From assembly GCA_958427375.1 (NCBI GenBank), contig CAUABY010000032.1:1-13603 (forward strand): DNA of 13,603 nucleotides. The letters are read 5' to 3'. Below are positions 6,133-13,123 of this stretch, in pieces; within the stretch, counting starts at the first letter, position 1; every line of letters starts with the position of its first letter. The position numbers and the translations under genes are program-made. The notes below the pieces were generated by a model. It was not told the DNA's origin. It saw nothing but the letters and a program-made list of their open reading frames with translations, and made no database searches. The stretch comes from an uncultured Eubacteriales bacterium. GTDB taxonomy: Bacteria; Bacillota; Clostridia; Oscillospirales; Oscillospiraceae.

Positions 6133-7344
6133 TTAATTGTTTGCAACGGCGGATTCTTTCTTCTCAAAGTGCTTGAGGAATACGGCCAGAACTATTCCGA
6201 TGAGTGTGATGGCCATGTTGAAGAGAAGCACATAGCTCGGCCCGTTTGTGCCGCCGATGCGGGTGAGCACACCGGCGATGCTGATGACGATGTAGTTTGC
6301 AAGGCTGGAGGATATCATAACGATGGAGGTGATAACGCCTCTGTTGTTGGGGAACATCTCATTGGCAACAGCCGTGACGAGCTGGAGCACGCCGCCCGCG
6401 GCGAAGTAGCCCATGAGGAAGCCGCCGATAAGGCACATCATCGGGGCGTGTACGAAGAACACCACGATAAGGGTCAGCAGTGCGCAGCAGGGGTAGATGA
6501 TGAGTATGCTTGAGGGCTTTAGGCCCTTGTTGAGCAATGCAGCGTTGACAAAGAGAGCGACAACGATGCCGACGGAGTAGTAGGTCTGAATCATGCTGGG
6601 GTTCGTCAGACCGTACATGAGGCCAAGCTCCTGATTGCAGTTCATCCACAGCATGAAGGTGGTGGAGGTCGTAAAACCGAGAATGATAAGAATCACAGCG
6701 GAGGGAGAGAACTTCATCTTCTCCTTGGGCTTGTTTTCGCTCGCCGCGACAGGCTTCTTGTAGGGCGGGAAAGGCAGAAATGCGAGGGCGATGCCGTCAA
6801 TGATGATGATAGCGGCGGTGGCGAGGAAGATAACGTTGAAGGGCAGCTCGTTTGCCGCGACAAAGCCGATGGCAAAGGGCAGCAGGAACTGGGCAATGGA
6901 TATTGCGAGCTTGGTGAAGATGTTTGCGATGGTGCCCTTTTCCTTGAAAATCTCCATGCAGGAGGGAGTAATGCTGGTGTCAAGGAAAGAGTTTGCCATG
7001 CCGCTGATGATGGCCATTATGTAGCCGAGATAGAGGTTTTTGATGTAGGTTACGCACAGCAGGAAGATGGCGTACAGTGCGCAGCCAATCAGGGCGGAAA
7101 GGCGGCGGCCAAGCTTGTCTGACAGGGGGCCCGCAAAGGGGAAGGCGATGAGGCGGCCAAGTCCGATGGCGGCGATGACTGCCACAACGATGGAAACATC
7201 ATAGTTCCCGTTAGAAAGAAGCGGCGCGCCCCACAGGGCTGCAAACTCCTGTTTGTAGTGGCCCATTATCGAGGCCGCGATGCCAAGCACGAAGTAGGTG
7301 ATGTACAGTGCCAATGCGGTGGGGTAGTATTTTTTCTGGCTCAT
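6133..7344 (-). CDS. MFS transporter, likely hydroaromatic acid (shikimate/quinate) uptake
   Basis: A 403-residue integral membrane protein with about twelve hydrophobic segments and a charged central loop (residues about 191-213), as expected for two six-helix halves. Motif A is clear between helices 2 and 3: GPLSDKLGRR (72-81). A conserved-looking NSFLDTSITPS stretch follows helix 4 (about 118-128). The C-terminus is short and charged. The ATG at 7344 is preceded by GAGGAGAG. The gene follows SDH2 by 36 bases and precedes the TIM barrel gene by 38 bases, so translation of the whole operon is tightly packed. Proton-coupled import of shikimate or quinate is inferred from the operon. The sequence alone does not show the substrate, and export of an end product is possible. 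Confidence 0.88.
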   Translation of the reverse strand: MSQKKYYPTALALYITYFVLGIAASIMGHYKQEFAALWGAPLLSNGNYDVSIVVAVIAAIGLGRLIAFPFAGPLSDKLGRRLSALIGCALYAIFLLCVTYIKNLYLGYIMAIISGMANSFLDTSITPSCMEIFKEKGTIANIFTKLAISIAQFLLPFAIGFVAANELPFNVIFLATAAIIIIDGIALAFLPFPPYKKPVAASENKPKEKMKFSPSAVILIILGFTTSTTFMLWMNCNQELGLMYGLTNPSMIQTYYSVGIVVALFVNAALLNKGLKPSSILIIYPCCALLTLIVVFFVHAPMMCLIGGFLMGYFAAGGVLQLVTAVANEMFPNNRGVITSIVMISSSLANYIVISIAGVLTRIGGTNGPSYVLLFNMAITLIGIVLAVFLKHFEKKESAVANN

Positions 7345-7380
7345 TTTTTCTCTCCTCGTATATAAATTATTTTGTAAAAA

Positions 7381-8247
7381 TTACTTGTAAAATTCAGCGT
7401 AAACCTCATCCCAAGGCATTTCCAGCCCGTCGGAGTACAGCTCAAACGCGGCGGCGCCCTGCCCAATCAGCAGCCCCAGCGCGTTGAATGTGCGGCAGCC
7501 GCAGGCCTTTGCGTCCTTGAGAAGCTTCGTCTCTACCGGGTTGTAGATTATGTCTGTCACAATCAAATCAGGGCGGAGCATGCTCAAATCGGTGATTGGG
7601 CTCTTGTCGTCCATGGGCACCATGCCCACGCAAGTGGCATTGGTGAGAATGTCGCTTTCGGCAATCTCGCGGCGCAGGGTCTCAATGTCCTCAAGGTCGT
7701 ACAGGCCGATTTTGCACTCCGGGGCGGCCGCTTGGATAGACTTGAGGTTTTCCTCAGCGGTTGCCCAGAAGCTGTCTCTGCGGTTAAATACCGCAAGCTC
7801 TTCCGCGCCGTCAAGCGCGGCCTGAATCGCAAGCGCGCATCCCGCGCTGCCGCCGCCGAGCAGGGTTATCTTTTTTCCGGCGACCTCGATACCGTTGCGG
7901 CGCAGATCCCCGGTGTAGCCGAGGCCGTCCGTCGTGTAGCCAACGAGCCTGCCGTCGTAATTGACAATGGTGTTCACAACGCCGATGGCCTTGGAGGCCG
8001 GGCTCAGCTCGTCGAGATACTCGGCAACCGCGCCCTTCAGAGGCATCGTCACGTTCGCGCCGCGCATGTTAAAGGTGCGTATGGCGTTGACAGCGTCCGC
8101 TGCCTTTTCCAGCGGTACATCAAAGGCCAGGTAAGCGCAGTCCAAGCCGTACTTTTCAAAGCAGTAGTTGTACATCGCGGGGGATTTGGAATGATCAACC
8201 GGGGTTCCTATAAGACCAAGAAGTCTGGTTTTGCCAGTGATTTTCAT
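7381..8247 (-). CDS. Shikimate/quinate dehydrogenase family protein, YdiB-like paralogue (SDH2)
   Basis: A 288-residue paralogue of SDH1 and the first gene of the operon. It keeps GTPVDHSKSPAMYN with S20 and S22, NVTMPLK with Lys71, Asn92, the catalytic Asp107, the dinucleotide motif GGGSAG (131-136), FNRRDSF (154-160), which matches E. coli YdiB well, and Gln263 in GLLIGQG. One change stands out: the usual NTDG is TTDG (105-108), and the cofactor turn is GGGSAG rather than GAGGAA. The pair may therefore divide labour, for example shikimate versus quinate or a reduced ring product, or NAD versus NADP. The ATG at 8247 follows AGGAG by about 8 bases. Expression would come from the promoter at 8304-8332 under LysR control. 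Family membership is secure; substrate is not. Confidence 0.9.
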   Translation of the reverse strand: MKITGKTRLLGLIGTPVDHSKSPAMYNYCFEKYGLDCAYLAFDVPLEKAADAVNAIRTFNMRGANVTMPLKGAVAEYLDELSPASKAIGVVNTIVNYDGRLVGYTTDGLGYTGDLRRNGIEVAGKKITLLGGGSAGCALAIQAALDGAEELAVFNRRDSFWATAEENLKSIQAAAPECKIGLYDLEDIETLRREIAESDILTNATCVGMVPMDDKSPITDLSMLRPDLIVTDIIYNPVETKLLKDAKACGCRTFNALGLLIGQGAAAFELYSDGLEMPWDEVYAEFYK

Positions 8248-8303
8248 GGCTTATTCTCCTCTCTCATATTTGCGCCGTGTGACCGGCTTGCTTCACTGGC
8301 CAT

Positions 8304-8332
8304 AAATTAACATGTTGTTTGATAATTGACAA
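8304..8332 (-). promoter_or_regulatory. Promoter of the five-gene operon
   Basis: On the minus strand TTGTCA (8332-8327) and TAATTT (8309-8304) are separated by exactly 17 bp, and the -10 is extended by TGT. The predicted start near 8298 leaves a leader of about 50 bases to the ATG at 8247. The -35 box lies inside the palindrome at 8323-8340. Confidence 0.65.
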
Positions 8333-8340
8333 ATCAATTA
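8323..8340. promoter_or_regulatory. Perfect palindrome between divergent promoters, candidate LysR operator
   Basis: TAATTGA (8323-8329) and TCAATTA (8334-8340) are perfect 7-bp arms with a 4-bp centre. It covers the -35 boxes of both divergent promoters. It is AT-rich and close in size to the dyads bound by LysR proteins, although it is not a strict T-N11-A site. Binding by the adjacent LysR protein is inference. Confidence 0.5.
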
Positions 8341-8352
8341 ATTTTATAAAAT
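8326..8352 (+). promoter_or_regulatory. Possible promoter of the LysR gene
   Basis: TTGACA (8326-8331) is a consensus -35 box. The -10 is less clear: TAAAAT at 8347-8352 gives a 15-bp spacer and AAATTA at 8349-8354 gives 17. It overlaps the operon promoter back to back, so the two promoters would compete or be co-regulated. Confidence 0.4.
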
Positions 8353-8387
8353 TATAGATTTCTTCTATTTTTTGTGTCATAATAAAG

Positions 8388-8419
8388 GGGCACTGGTCGG
8401 TTTGTGTAGGCCAATGCCC
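8388..8419. repeat. Inverted repeat in the LysR leader
   Basis: GGGCACTGG (8388-8396) and CCAATGCCC (8411-8419) pair at 8 of 9 positions around a 14-base loop, about 40 bases before the LysR start codon. It may be a second protein-binding site for autoregulation or an RNA hairpin in the leader. Confidence 0.35.
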
Positions 8420-8461
8420 ATGTGGTTTTATAAGATTAAATAAGGTCAGGAGCGCAGGAAT

Positions 8462-9346
8462 ATGAATCTTTCACATCTGAGATATTTTGTTCAGCTTGCC
8501 AAGACCGGTCACTATACCCGCACTGCCGAGCAGCTCTATATTACCCAGCCCAGCCTGAGCCACGCCATCTCCCAGCTGGAGCATGAGCTGGGCGTGCCGC
8601 TTTTTGAAAAGGCGGCAAGGGGCGTCACGCTGACCCAGTTCGGCCAGCAGTTTTTGGAGAGTGTGCAGCAGTCCCTGTCCATCCTCGATGAGAGCGTACA
8701 CTATCTGCAGCAGTGCGCCAAAGGCAGCGGCATCATCCGCCTTGGGCTTCTGCGCACGCTCGGCGTTGACTATGTGCCCAAGCTCGCGTCTGAGTACATA
8801 AAGCTGCACCCGGAGCGGAAAATTGAGTTCACTTTCCAGACAGGCATCACTTCTGAGCTGCTTGACAAGCTGAAAAGGCGGGAATTTGACCTTGTTTTCA
8901 GCTCAAAAGCCCCCGATGAGTATAATCTGACCTCCCTGCCGGTAACGCATCAGGACCTGGTGCTCATCGTGCCCGCGAATCATCCGCTTTCCGCCAGACA
9001 CACGATTGAGCTGTCGGAAATTCTTGATGAGCCTTTCATCCAGTTCTCGCACGGCTCAGGCCTGCGCTATGTGGTGGACGGCTTGTTCAAATCCATTGAC
9101 GCCGCCCCCACCACCGCGTATGAGACGCAGGAGGATCAGGTCGTCGCGGGCATGGTGGCGCACGGCTTTGGCATCGCGATTGTGCCCTATATGGACATGC
9201 TGCTGCGGCTGAATGTGAAGATACTGCAAATCGCAAGGCCGAACCCGGACAGAAAGTTTTTCCTCGTCACCGACCCCACCGTTACGCTCTCCCCGGCGGC
9301 CAGTAATTTCCGGGATTTTGTGCTGTCGCAAAGCCCGTTTCGGTGA
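8462..9346 (+). CDS. LysR-family transcriptional regulator, divergent to the hydroaromatic operon
   Basis: A 294-residue LysR-type regulator of normal length. Residues 1-60 are the winged HTH (MNLSHLRYFVQLAKTGHYTR, then the recognition part QPSLSHAISQLEHELG and PLFEKAARGVTLT). A linker helix follows, then the periplasmic-binding-like effector domain from about residue 90, with RLGLLRTLG, FDLVFSSKAP, LVLIVPANHPLS and GFGIAIVPYMDML. Upstream AGGAG and AGGAA lie within about 14 bases of the ATG at 8462. Divergence from the operon is the classic layout for a LysR activator and its targets. The co-inducer is probably a pathway compound such as shikimate or dehydroshikimate, which is inference; from memory, Listeria QuiR, a LysR protein, responds to shikimate. 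No clear terminator follows the gene. Confidence 0.92.
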   Translation: MNLSHLRYFVQLAKTGHYTRTAEQLYITQPSLSHAISQLEHELGVPLFEKAARGVTLTQFGQQFLESVQQSLSILDESVHYLQQCAKGSGIIRLGLLRTLGVDYVPKLASEYIKLHPERKIEFTFQTGITSELLDKLKRREFDLVFSSKAPDEYNLTSLPVTHQDLVLIVPANHPLSARHTIELSEILDEPFIQFSHGSGLRYVVDGLFKSIDAAPTTAYETQEDQVVAGMVAHGFGIAIVPYMDMLLRLNVKILQIARPNPDRKFFLVTDPTVTLSPAASNFRDFVLSQSPFR

Positions 9347-9389
9347 GCGCCGCCCAAGCACCGCGACTGGGAAATATAGGCGCAATCTT

Positions 9390-9398
9390 TGTTATAAT
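9390..9398 (+). promoter_or_regulatory. Extended -10 promoter of the RNA methyltransferase gene
   Basis: TGT-TATAAT (9390-9398) is a perfect -10 hexamer with the TGn extension. No -35 box of note is seen upstream, as is common with extended -10 promoters. It lies about 100 bases before the start codon at 9497. Confidence 0.5.
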
Positions 9399-9496
9399 AA
9401 AAATTATCTATGAAAAGTCAGTTGCCTCTTCACGCTGATTGACGAAAAAACAGCGCGGACAGGCGGTATAAGTGGAAGCACGCAGGAGCAGTACAT

Positions 9497-10318
9497 ATGG
9501 GAAGAGTTATTGAGATAAAGGATTTTTCCGCGCCGGAGCTTGATGTTTATGCCCGGCTCACGGAAAACCAGCTTGTAAACCGCGCCGACCCGGCAAACGC
9601 GCTCTTTATCGCCGAAAGCCCGGTTGTCATTGAGCGCGCACTCGACGCGGGCTGTGAGCCGGTGTCGTTTTTGATGGAGACAAAGCATGTCACCGGCAAG
9701 GGGAGCGGGATTTTAGCGCGCTGTGCGGATGTGCCGGTGTATGCCGCCGAGCTTGAGGTTCTCACCCAGCTTACAGGCTTTCACCTCACGCGCGGCATGC
9801 TCTGCGCCATGCGCCGCCCCAGGCTGCCCTCGGTCGAAGCGCTGTGCGAGAACGCGTCGCGCGTCGCAGTGCTTGAAAATGTGATGAACCCCACCAATAT
9901 CGGCGCAATCTTCCGCTCTGCCGCCGCGCTCGGCATGGACGCGGTGCTGCTCACCTCCGCCGGGAGCGACCCGCTGTACCGCCGCGCCGTGCGCGTGAGC
10001 ATGGGCACGGTTTTCCAAGTCCCGTGGACGTATCTGCCTGAGAGCGGGGATTGGACAAAAACCCTGCGCGAACTCGGCTTCAAAACCGCGGCCATGGCGC
10101 TGCGTGACGATTCGCTCAGCATTGCGGATCCTGTGCTGACGCGCGCGGAGAAGCTCGCCGTTGTCCTCGGCACGGAGGGCGATGGGCTTGCGAGTTCCAC
10201 CATTGCTGACTGTGATTATACCGTGCGCATCCCCATGAGCCATGGTGTGGATTCACTCAACGTTGCCGCTGCCAGCGCCGTAGCCTTTTACCAGCTCGGC
10301 AAAGTTGAAAAGAACTGA
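9497..10318 (+). CDS. TrmH/SpoU-family RNA 2'-O-ribose methyltransferase
   Basis: A 273-residue SPOUT methyltransferase that would transfer a methyl group from S-adenosylmethionine to a ribose 2'-OH in tRNA or rRNA. An N-terminal substrate-binding part (about 1-115, with LFIAESPVVIERAL) resembles the L30e-like SpoU_sub_bind domain. The knotted catalytic domain shows motif 1 ENVMNPTNIGAIFRSA (127-142, with Asn131 and Arg140), motif 2 VVLGTEGDGL (222-231) and motif 3 IPMSHGVDSLNVAAASA (245-261). The start at 9497 follows AGGAG by 8 bases. It appears monocistronic, with an extended -10 promoter in front and a hairpin terminator behind. The modified nucleotide cannot be told from sequence alone, and there is no visible link to the neighbouring catabolic operon. 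Confidence 0.92.
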   Translation: MGRVIEIKDFSAPELDVYARLTENQLVNRADPANALFIAESPVVIERALDAGCEPVSFLMETKHVTGKGSGILARCADVPVYAAELEVLTQLTGFHLTRGMLCAMRRPRLPSVEALCENASRVAVLENVMNPTNIGAIFRSAAALGMDAVLLTSAGSDPLYRRAVRVSMGTVFQVPWTYLPESGDWTKTLRELGFKTAAMALRDDSLSIADPVLTRAEKLAVVLGTEGDGLASSTIADCDYTVRIPMSHGVDSLNVAAASAVAFYQLGKVEKN

Positions 10319-10330
10319 AATGTATATACA

Positions 10331-10375
10331 AAAAGCGCTTTTTGTCAGGGGTAAACCGCGGCAAGGAGCGCTTTT
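10331..10375 (+). terminator. Terminator of the methyltransferase gene
   Basis: AAAAGCGCT (10331-10339) and AGCGCTTTT (10367-10375) form perfect 9-bp arms around a 27-base loop, 12 bases past the stop codon. The T-run forms part of the right arm and is short. The large loop makes it a fair rather than strong terminator. Confidence 0.55.
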
Positions 10376-10410
10376 CTGCACATCGTGCGGATAAAAGCGG
10401 CATAAAATTC

Positions 10411-10439
10411 TTCCAATCGTGAAGCGGCTGTGTTATACT
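10411..10439 (+). promoter_or_regulatory. Promoter of the surface protein gene
   Basis: TTCCAA (10411-10416) and TATACT (10434-10439) are 17 bp apart, and the -10 is extended by TGT (10431-10433). Transcription would start near 10446, giving a leader of about 100 bases that contains the hairpin at 10462-10493. Confidence 0.5.
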
Positions 10440-10461
10440 GATAATATATAAGGGAAACTCT

Positions 10462-10493
10462 GCCCTCTCCTCCGCCTGACGGATGAGGGGAGC
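10462..10493 (+). other. GC-rich leader hairpin before the surface protein gene
   Basis: TCCG (10471-10474) pairs with CGGA (10480-10483) over a 5-base loop. After one mismatch, the pyrimidine-rich strand from 10469 back to 10462 pairs with the purine-rich GAGGGG...GC strand (10485-10493), with one G-U pair and one bulge. It has no T-tract, so it is more likely an RNA-stability or translation-control element than a terminator. It matches no riboswitch class that I recognise. Confidence 0.35.
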
Positions 10494-10533
10494 GGCTTAG
10501 AGACGAATACGCGGAATGAAATTAAAAGGAAAT

Positions 10534-10539
10534 GAGGTG
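10534..10539 (+). promoter_or_regulatory. Ribosome binding site that fixes the start of the surface protein
   Basis: GAGGTG lies 6 bases before the ATG at 10546. The in-frame ATG at 10516 has only a weak GGA upstream, so the later start is preferred. Confidence 0.65.
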
Positions 10540-10545
10540 CTGTTA

Positions 10546-13020
10546 ATGAAGCTGCCAGCGAAGAATTCCGATGATAAAAACCGACGCGCGGAAAAAGGCG
10601 GCGCGAGGGCGTGGCGCAGATTACCGGCCGTACTGCTCTGTCTGCTCCTGCTCAGCTCGACGATGGCGGGCGCTTTTGCGTCAGAGCCTCCGGCGGACGG
10701 AACCACGCCTGAAATAACGCAAGACACCACGGAAACCCCGACCCAGCCGCCGGTCACTCCAGATACACCGCCGGCCACTCCGAATACACCGCCGGCCACT
10801 CCGACCCAAAACACAGAAAACCCGACCGCACCGACGGACGCGGAATCCGACGCGGACGGGGAAGAGCCTGAACCGAACACCCCGCCACCGCCCGTGAACG
10901 AAATTATCACATGCACCGTGACATTTCACTTCAACGGCGGCACAGACGCGCAGGGAAATGAGAGCGCCGTGCTCGTAATTCCGGCAAACACAAGCTGTGC
11001 CGAAAACAGCCTGCCTCTGCCAAGCCCGACAAAGGAAAACAGCACCCTGCAAGGCTGGTGTGTGCTGGATGAAGGCGGGGCGCAGACTGACACGGCGTTC
11101 AGCGCCGATATGCCCGTGGGTGCGGATGTAAGCGTCGCCGCCGTCTGGATGCCGGACAACGGCGTTGATGATGGAGCGGACGACAGTGCGGAGAACGCCG
11201 AGAACGCCGAGAACGCCGAGAACGCGGCCTGCACCGTATACTATGTGAGCAAAGAGCTGAGCGAGGCCGATAAGGACAAAGACTTTCCGATTGTCCTCGT
11301 TGATGAGCTCAATGACAGAATCGTTGAGAGTGACGGTGCCGAATACTATCTGCTTGAAAAGGTAGAGGGGCTTACCCCGGACAGCGCGGCTGTTCCCGCG
11401 GAGAAAGAGGGCTATCAGCTGCAAGAGCGCGTCGGCCTCTTCAGCGCGGACGAGCCTGACGAGAGCCGGGACATAGTTTTCTACTATGCGCCCGCCGCGC
11501 GCACGGTCAATTCAATCTCGTTCATAAGAGCGGGTACGGAAAAAGACCAGACGCCGATAACGGTATTTACTTATATTCCTACGCCGACTGATACTGATGC
11601 AGAAACTGCAACCAGAAGCGCGGCTGTGGAGCTTGAGAAAAAAGGCTACAATGTCGCCAATAAATCCGATAACACATATGTACCGGCGGGAAATTTTGAC
11701 AGCTATCACTACATAGATGCTCATGGCGAGTTAAAGCCTGTGGCCGAACTGCCCGCCGACGCCGAAACTATCAGATATCTTGCTCTGCCCATTGAGTATG
11801 GCATAACATATAATGTAGCCGCAGTGGGTGACGCTGCTGTGCAGACGGCGTTGCAAGCGGCTTTGAGCGCGGTCACAGCCCCGCCGGACACGCGCCTTGC
11901 CGACTCTCTGCCCTCCGGCAAAAACCCGACGCTTTATACCACTGAAGAGGCCTTTGGTCTGTTCAGCCCCTCGGTAGTTTCTATAAACGGCGCGACCTAC
12001 ACGTTTACCGGCTGGACAGATACAGCAACCACCACCCCGACGCAGAACTATAGAGTGCCTGCCAATACGACCGGCCCTATGACCCTTACCGCGAACTGGA
12101 GCGTGCTCAATGATGTCGGCACTCTGACCGTATCAAACGCCGTAAAAGGGGAAAAGGCTGATACGGCCCGTGAGTTCAGCTTCACCGTTACCATCAATAA
12201 TTTCAAAGTAAACGGCACTTTCGGTGACATGAGCTTTACAAACAGCGTAGCTAATTTCAAGCTCACCGGCGGAAAATCTGCAAGCGCCGTCGGCCTCCCG
12301 GCGGGTGCGGCATTTACCGTTGTCGAGACGGATGCTAATACCAGCGGCTATACAACCACGCTCAAAGTGAACGGTGAAGCGAAAGCTGTTGCCCAAGGCA
12401 CTATCAGCACAACCGCCCCTGCAAATGTGGAGTTTACAAACTACCTCTATAATCCGGCAAAGGTCAAAATAGCTGCGCAGAAAACACTTAATGGCCGCGA
12501 CCCCGGCAGGTATGTATTTCTCTTTGACCTGAAAGGAGCGGACGGCACCGCACAGCGGGTGAGCAATAGCGGCGGGCTGATAAGCTTTGCCGAGCTCAGC
12601 TTTGAAAGCCCCGGAACCTATAACTACACCATCACCGAGTATAATGACGGCAGAAGCGGCATCCGCTATGACAGCCACATCTACACCGCAATAATAACTG
12701 TGCAGACCACCGACACGGATGATTTAAAAGCAAGCGTTGAATACAGGCGTGACAACCAGCATTATTCCACCGATGGCAGCAGAGCACCTGTTTTCAGCAA
12801 CTCCTCAAAGGCGGCATATCCCGGATTTGTCCGCACAGGTGATGACGCTAATCCGGCGCTCTGGGCCACGGCAATGGTGCTCACGGCGGCCGTTGTAATC
12901 GTGGCAGTGGTTGTGAGCCAGCGCAAAAAGAAGAATAATGCCGGAGACAACGGCGAAAACTCCGCCGATAAATCGCCCGAATCGCCATCTGAAAAACCGA
13001 CGGACAAAGGCAGAGAATAA
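10546..13020 (+). CDS. Large secreted surface protein with InlB-type repeat and pilin isopeptide domains, C-terminal membrane anchor
   Basis: An 824-residue cell-envelope protein. A signal peptide covers about residues 1-45 (basic RAWRR, hydrophobic core 28-41, cleavage likely after AFA). A Pro/Thr-rich stalk (48-117) with short repeats follows, then a Listeria-Bacteroides (InlB B-repeat/Flg_new-like) module (about 122-202; TVTFHFNGG to VAAVWMP) and an acidic AEN-repeat linker (215-227). Two MucBP-like beta modules with little distinctive sequence come next, then a second GW-W type repeat (about 420-519). Two domains have the layout of intramolecular isopeptide folds: Lys534/Glu594/Asn632, and Lys646 (QKTLNGRD), Glu698 (YTITEYN), Asn752 (VFSNSS), the latter like streptococcal Spy0128/FctA pilins. 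A transmembrane helix (about 771-790) and a 34-residue charged tail end it. The expected LPxTG is replaced by FVRTG (761-765). An adhesin or pilin-like role is inferred; no sortase is in the window. Confidence 0.88.
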   Translation: MKLPAKNSDDKNRRAEKGGARAWRRLPAVLLCLLLLSSTMAGAFASEPPADGTTPEITQDTTETPTQPPVTPDTPPATPNTPPATPTQNTENPTAPTDAESDADGEEPEPNTPPPPVNEIITCTVTFHFNGGTDAQGNESAVLVIPANTSCAENSLPLPSPTKENSTLQGWCVLDEGGAQTDTAFSADMPVGADVSVAAVWMPDNGVDDGADDSAENAENAENAENAACTVYYVSKELSEADKDKDFPIVLVDELNDRIVESDGAEYYLLEKVEGLTPDSAAVPAEKEGYQLQERVGLFSADEPDESRDIVFYYAPAARTVNSISFIRAGTEKDQTPITVFTYIPTPTDTDAETATRSAAVELEKKGYNVANKSDNTYVPAGNFDSYHYIDAHGELKPVAELPADAETIRYLALPIEYGITYNVAAVGDAAVQTALQAALSAVTAPPDTRLADSLPSGKNPTLYTTEEAFGLFSPSVVSINGATYTFTGWTDTATTTPTQNYRVPANTTGPMTLTANWSVLNDVGTLTVSNAVKGEKADTAREFSFTVTINNFKVNGTFGDMSFTNSVANFKLTGGKSASAVGLPAGAAFTVVETDANTSGYTTTLKVNGEAKAVAQGTISTTAPANVEFTNYLYNPAKVKIAAQKTLNGRDPGRYVFLFDLKGADGTAQRVSNSGGLISFAELSFESPGTYNYTITEYNDGRSGIRYDSHIYTAIITVQTTDTDDLKASVEYRRDNQHYSTDGSRAPVFSNSSKAAYPGFVRTGDDANPALWATAMVLTAAVVIVAVVVSQRKKKNNAGDNGENSADKSPESPSEKPTDKGRE
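10747..10806 (+). repeat. 21-bp tandem repeat in the Pro/Thr stalk
   Basis: A 21-bp unit starting CCGCCGG is repeated 2.9 times with few differences, encoding PPVTPDT, PPATPNT and PPATPT. Such units can change in number by slippage or recombination and so alter stalk length. Confidence 0.8.
11191..11226 (+). repeat. 9-bp tandem repeat encoding Glu-Asn-Ala
   Basis: GAGAACGCC occurs three times in perfect tandem, followed by a fourth copy ending in G instead of C (11218-11226). It encodes ENA units in an acidic linker. Three-codon units keep the frame when copy number changes. Confidence 0.85.
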
Positions 13021-13038
13021 CAGACTGAAAACCACATA

Positions 13039-13079
13039 ACGTGAAAAAAGCCGCTGAATTCAGCGGCTTTTTTTCACGT
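13039..13079. terminator. Bidirectional terminator between the surface protein gene and hypB
   Basis: A nearly perfect inverted repeat spans the region: an arm ending in GCCGCTGAA (13050-13058) meets TTCAGCGGC (13059-13067), flanked by six A residues on the left and seven T residues on the right, with ACGTG/CACGT ends. It gives a GC stem followed by a T-run on either strand, so it can end the plus-strand surface protein gene and the minus-strand hypB transcript. Confidence 0.9.
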
Positions 13080-13123
13080 CATATATCAAATTCTATGTAC
13101 CACGACTTGCGCATGGGGAAGTT

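Noticed and set aside
5252..6136. A 294-codon open frame on the plus strand
   Set aside because: It mirrors the TIM barrel gene on the minus strand and has no recognisable domain or ribosome binding site.
4361..8247. Biosynthetic shikimate pathway operon (aroE in its usual role)
   Set aside because: No other aro gene is present, the two dehydrogenases are YdiB-like paralogues, and the partners are a transporter, a QuiC-like protein, a flavin reductase and a LysR gene, which point to catabolism or respiration of hydroaromatic acids.
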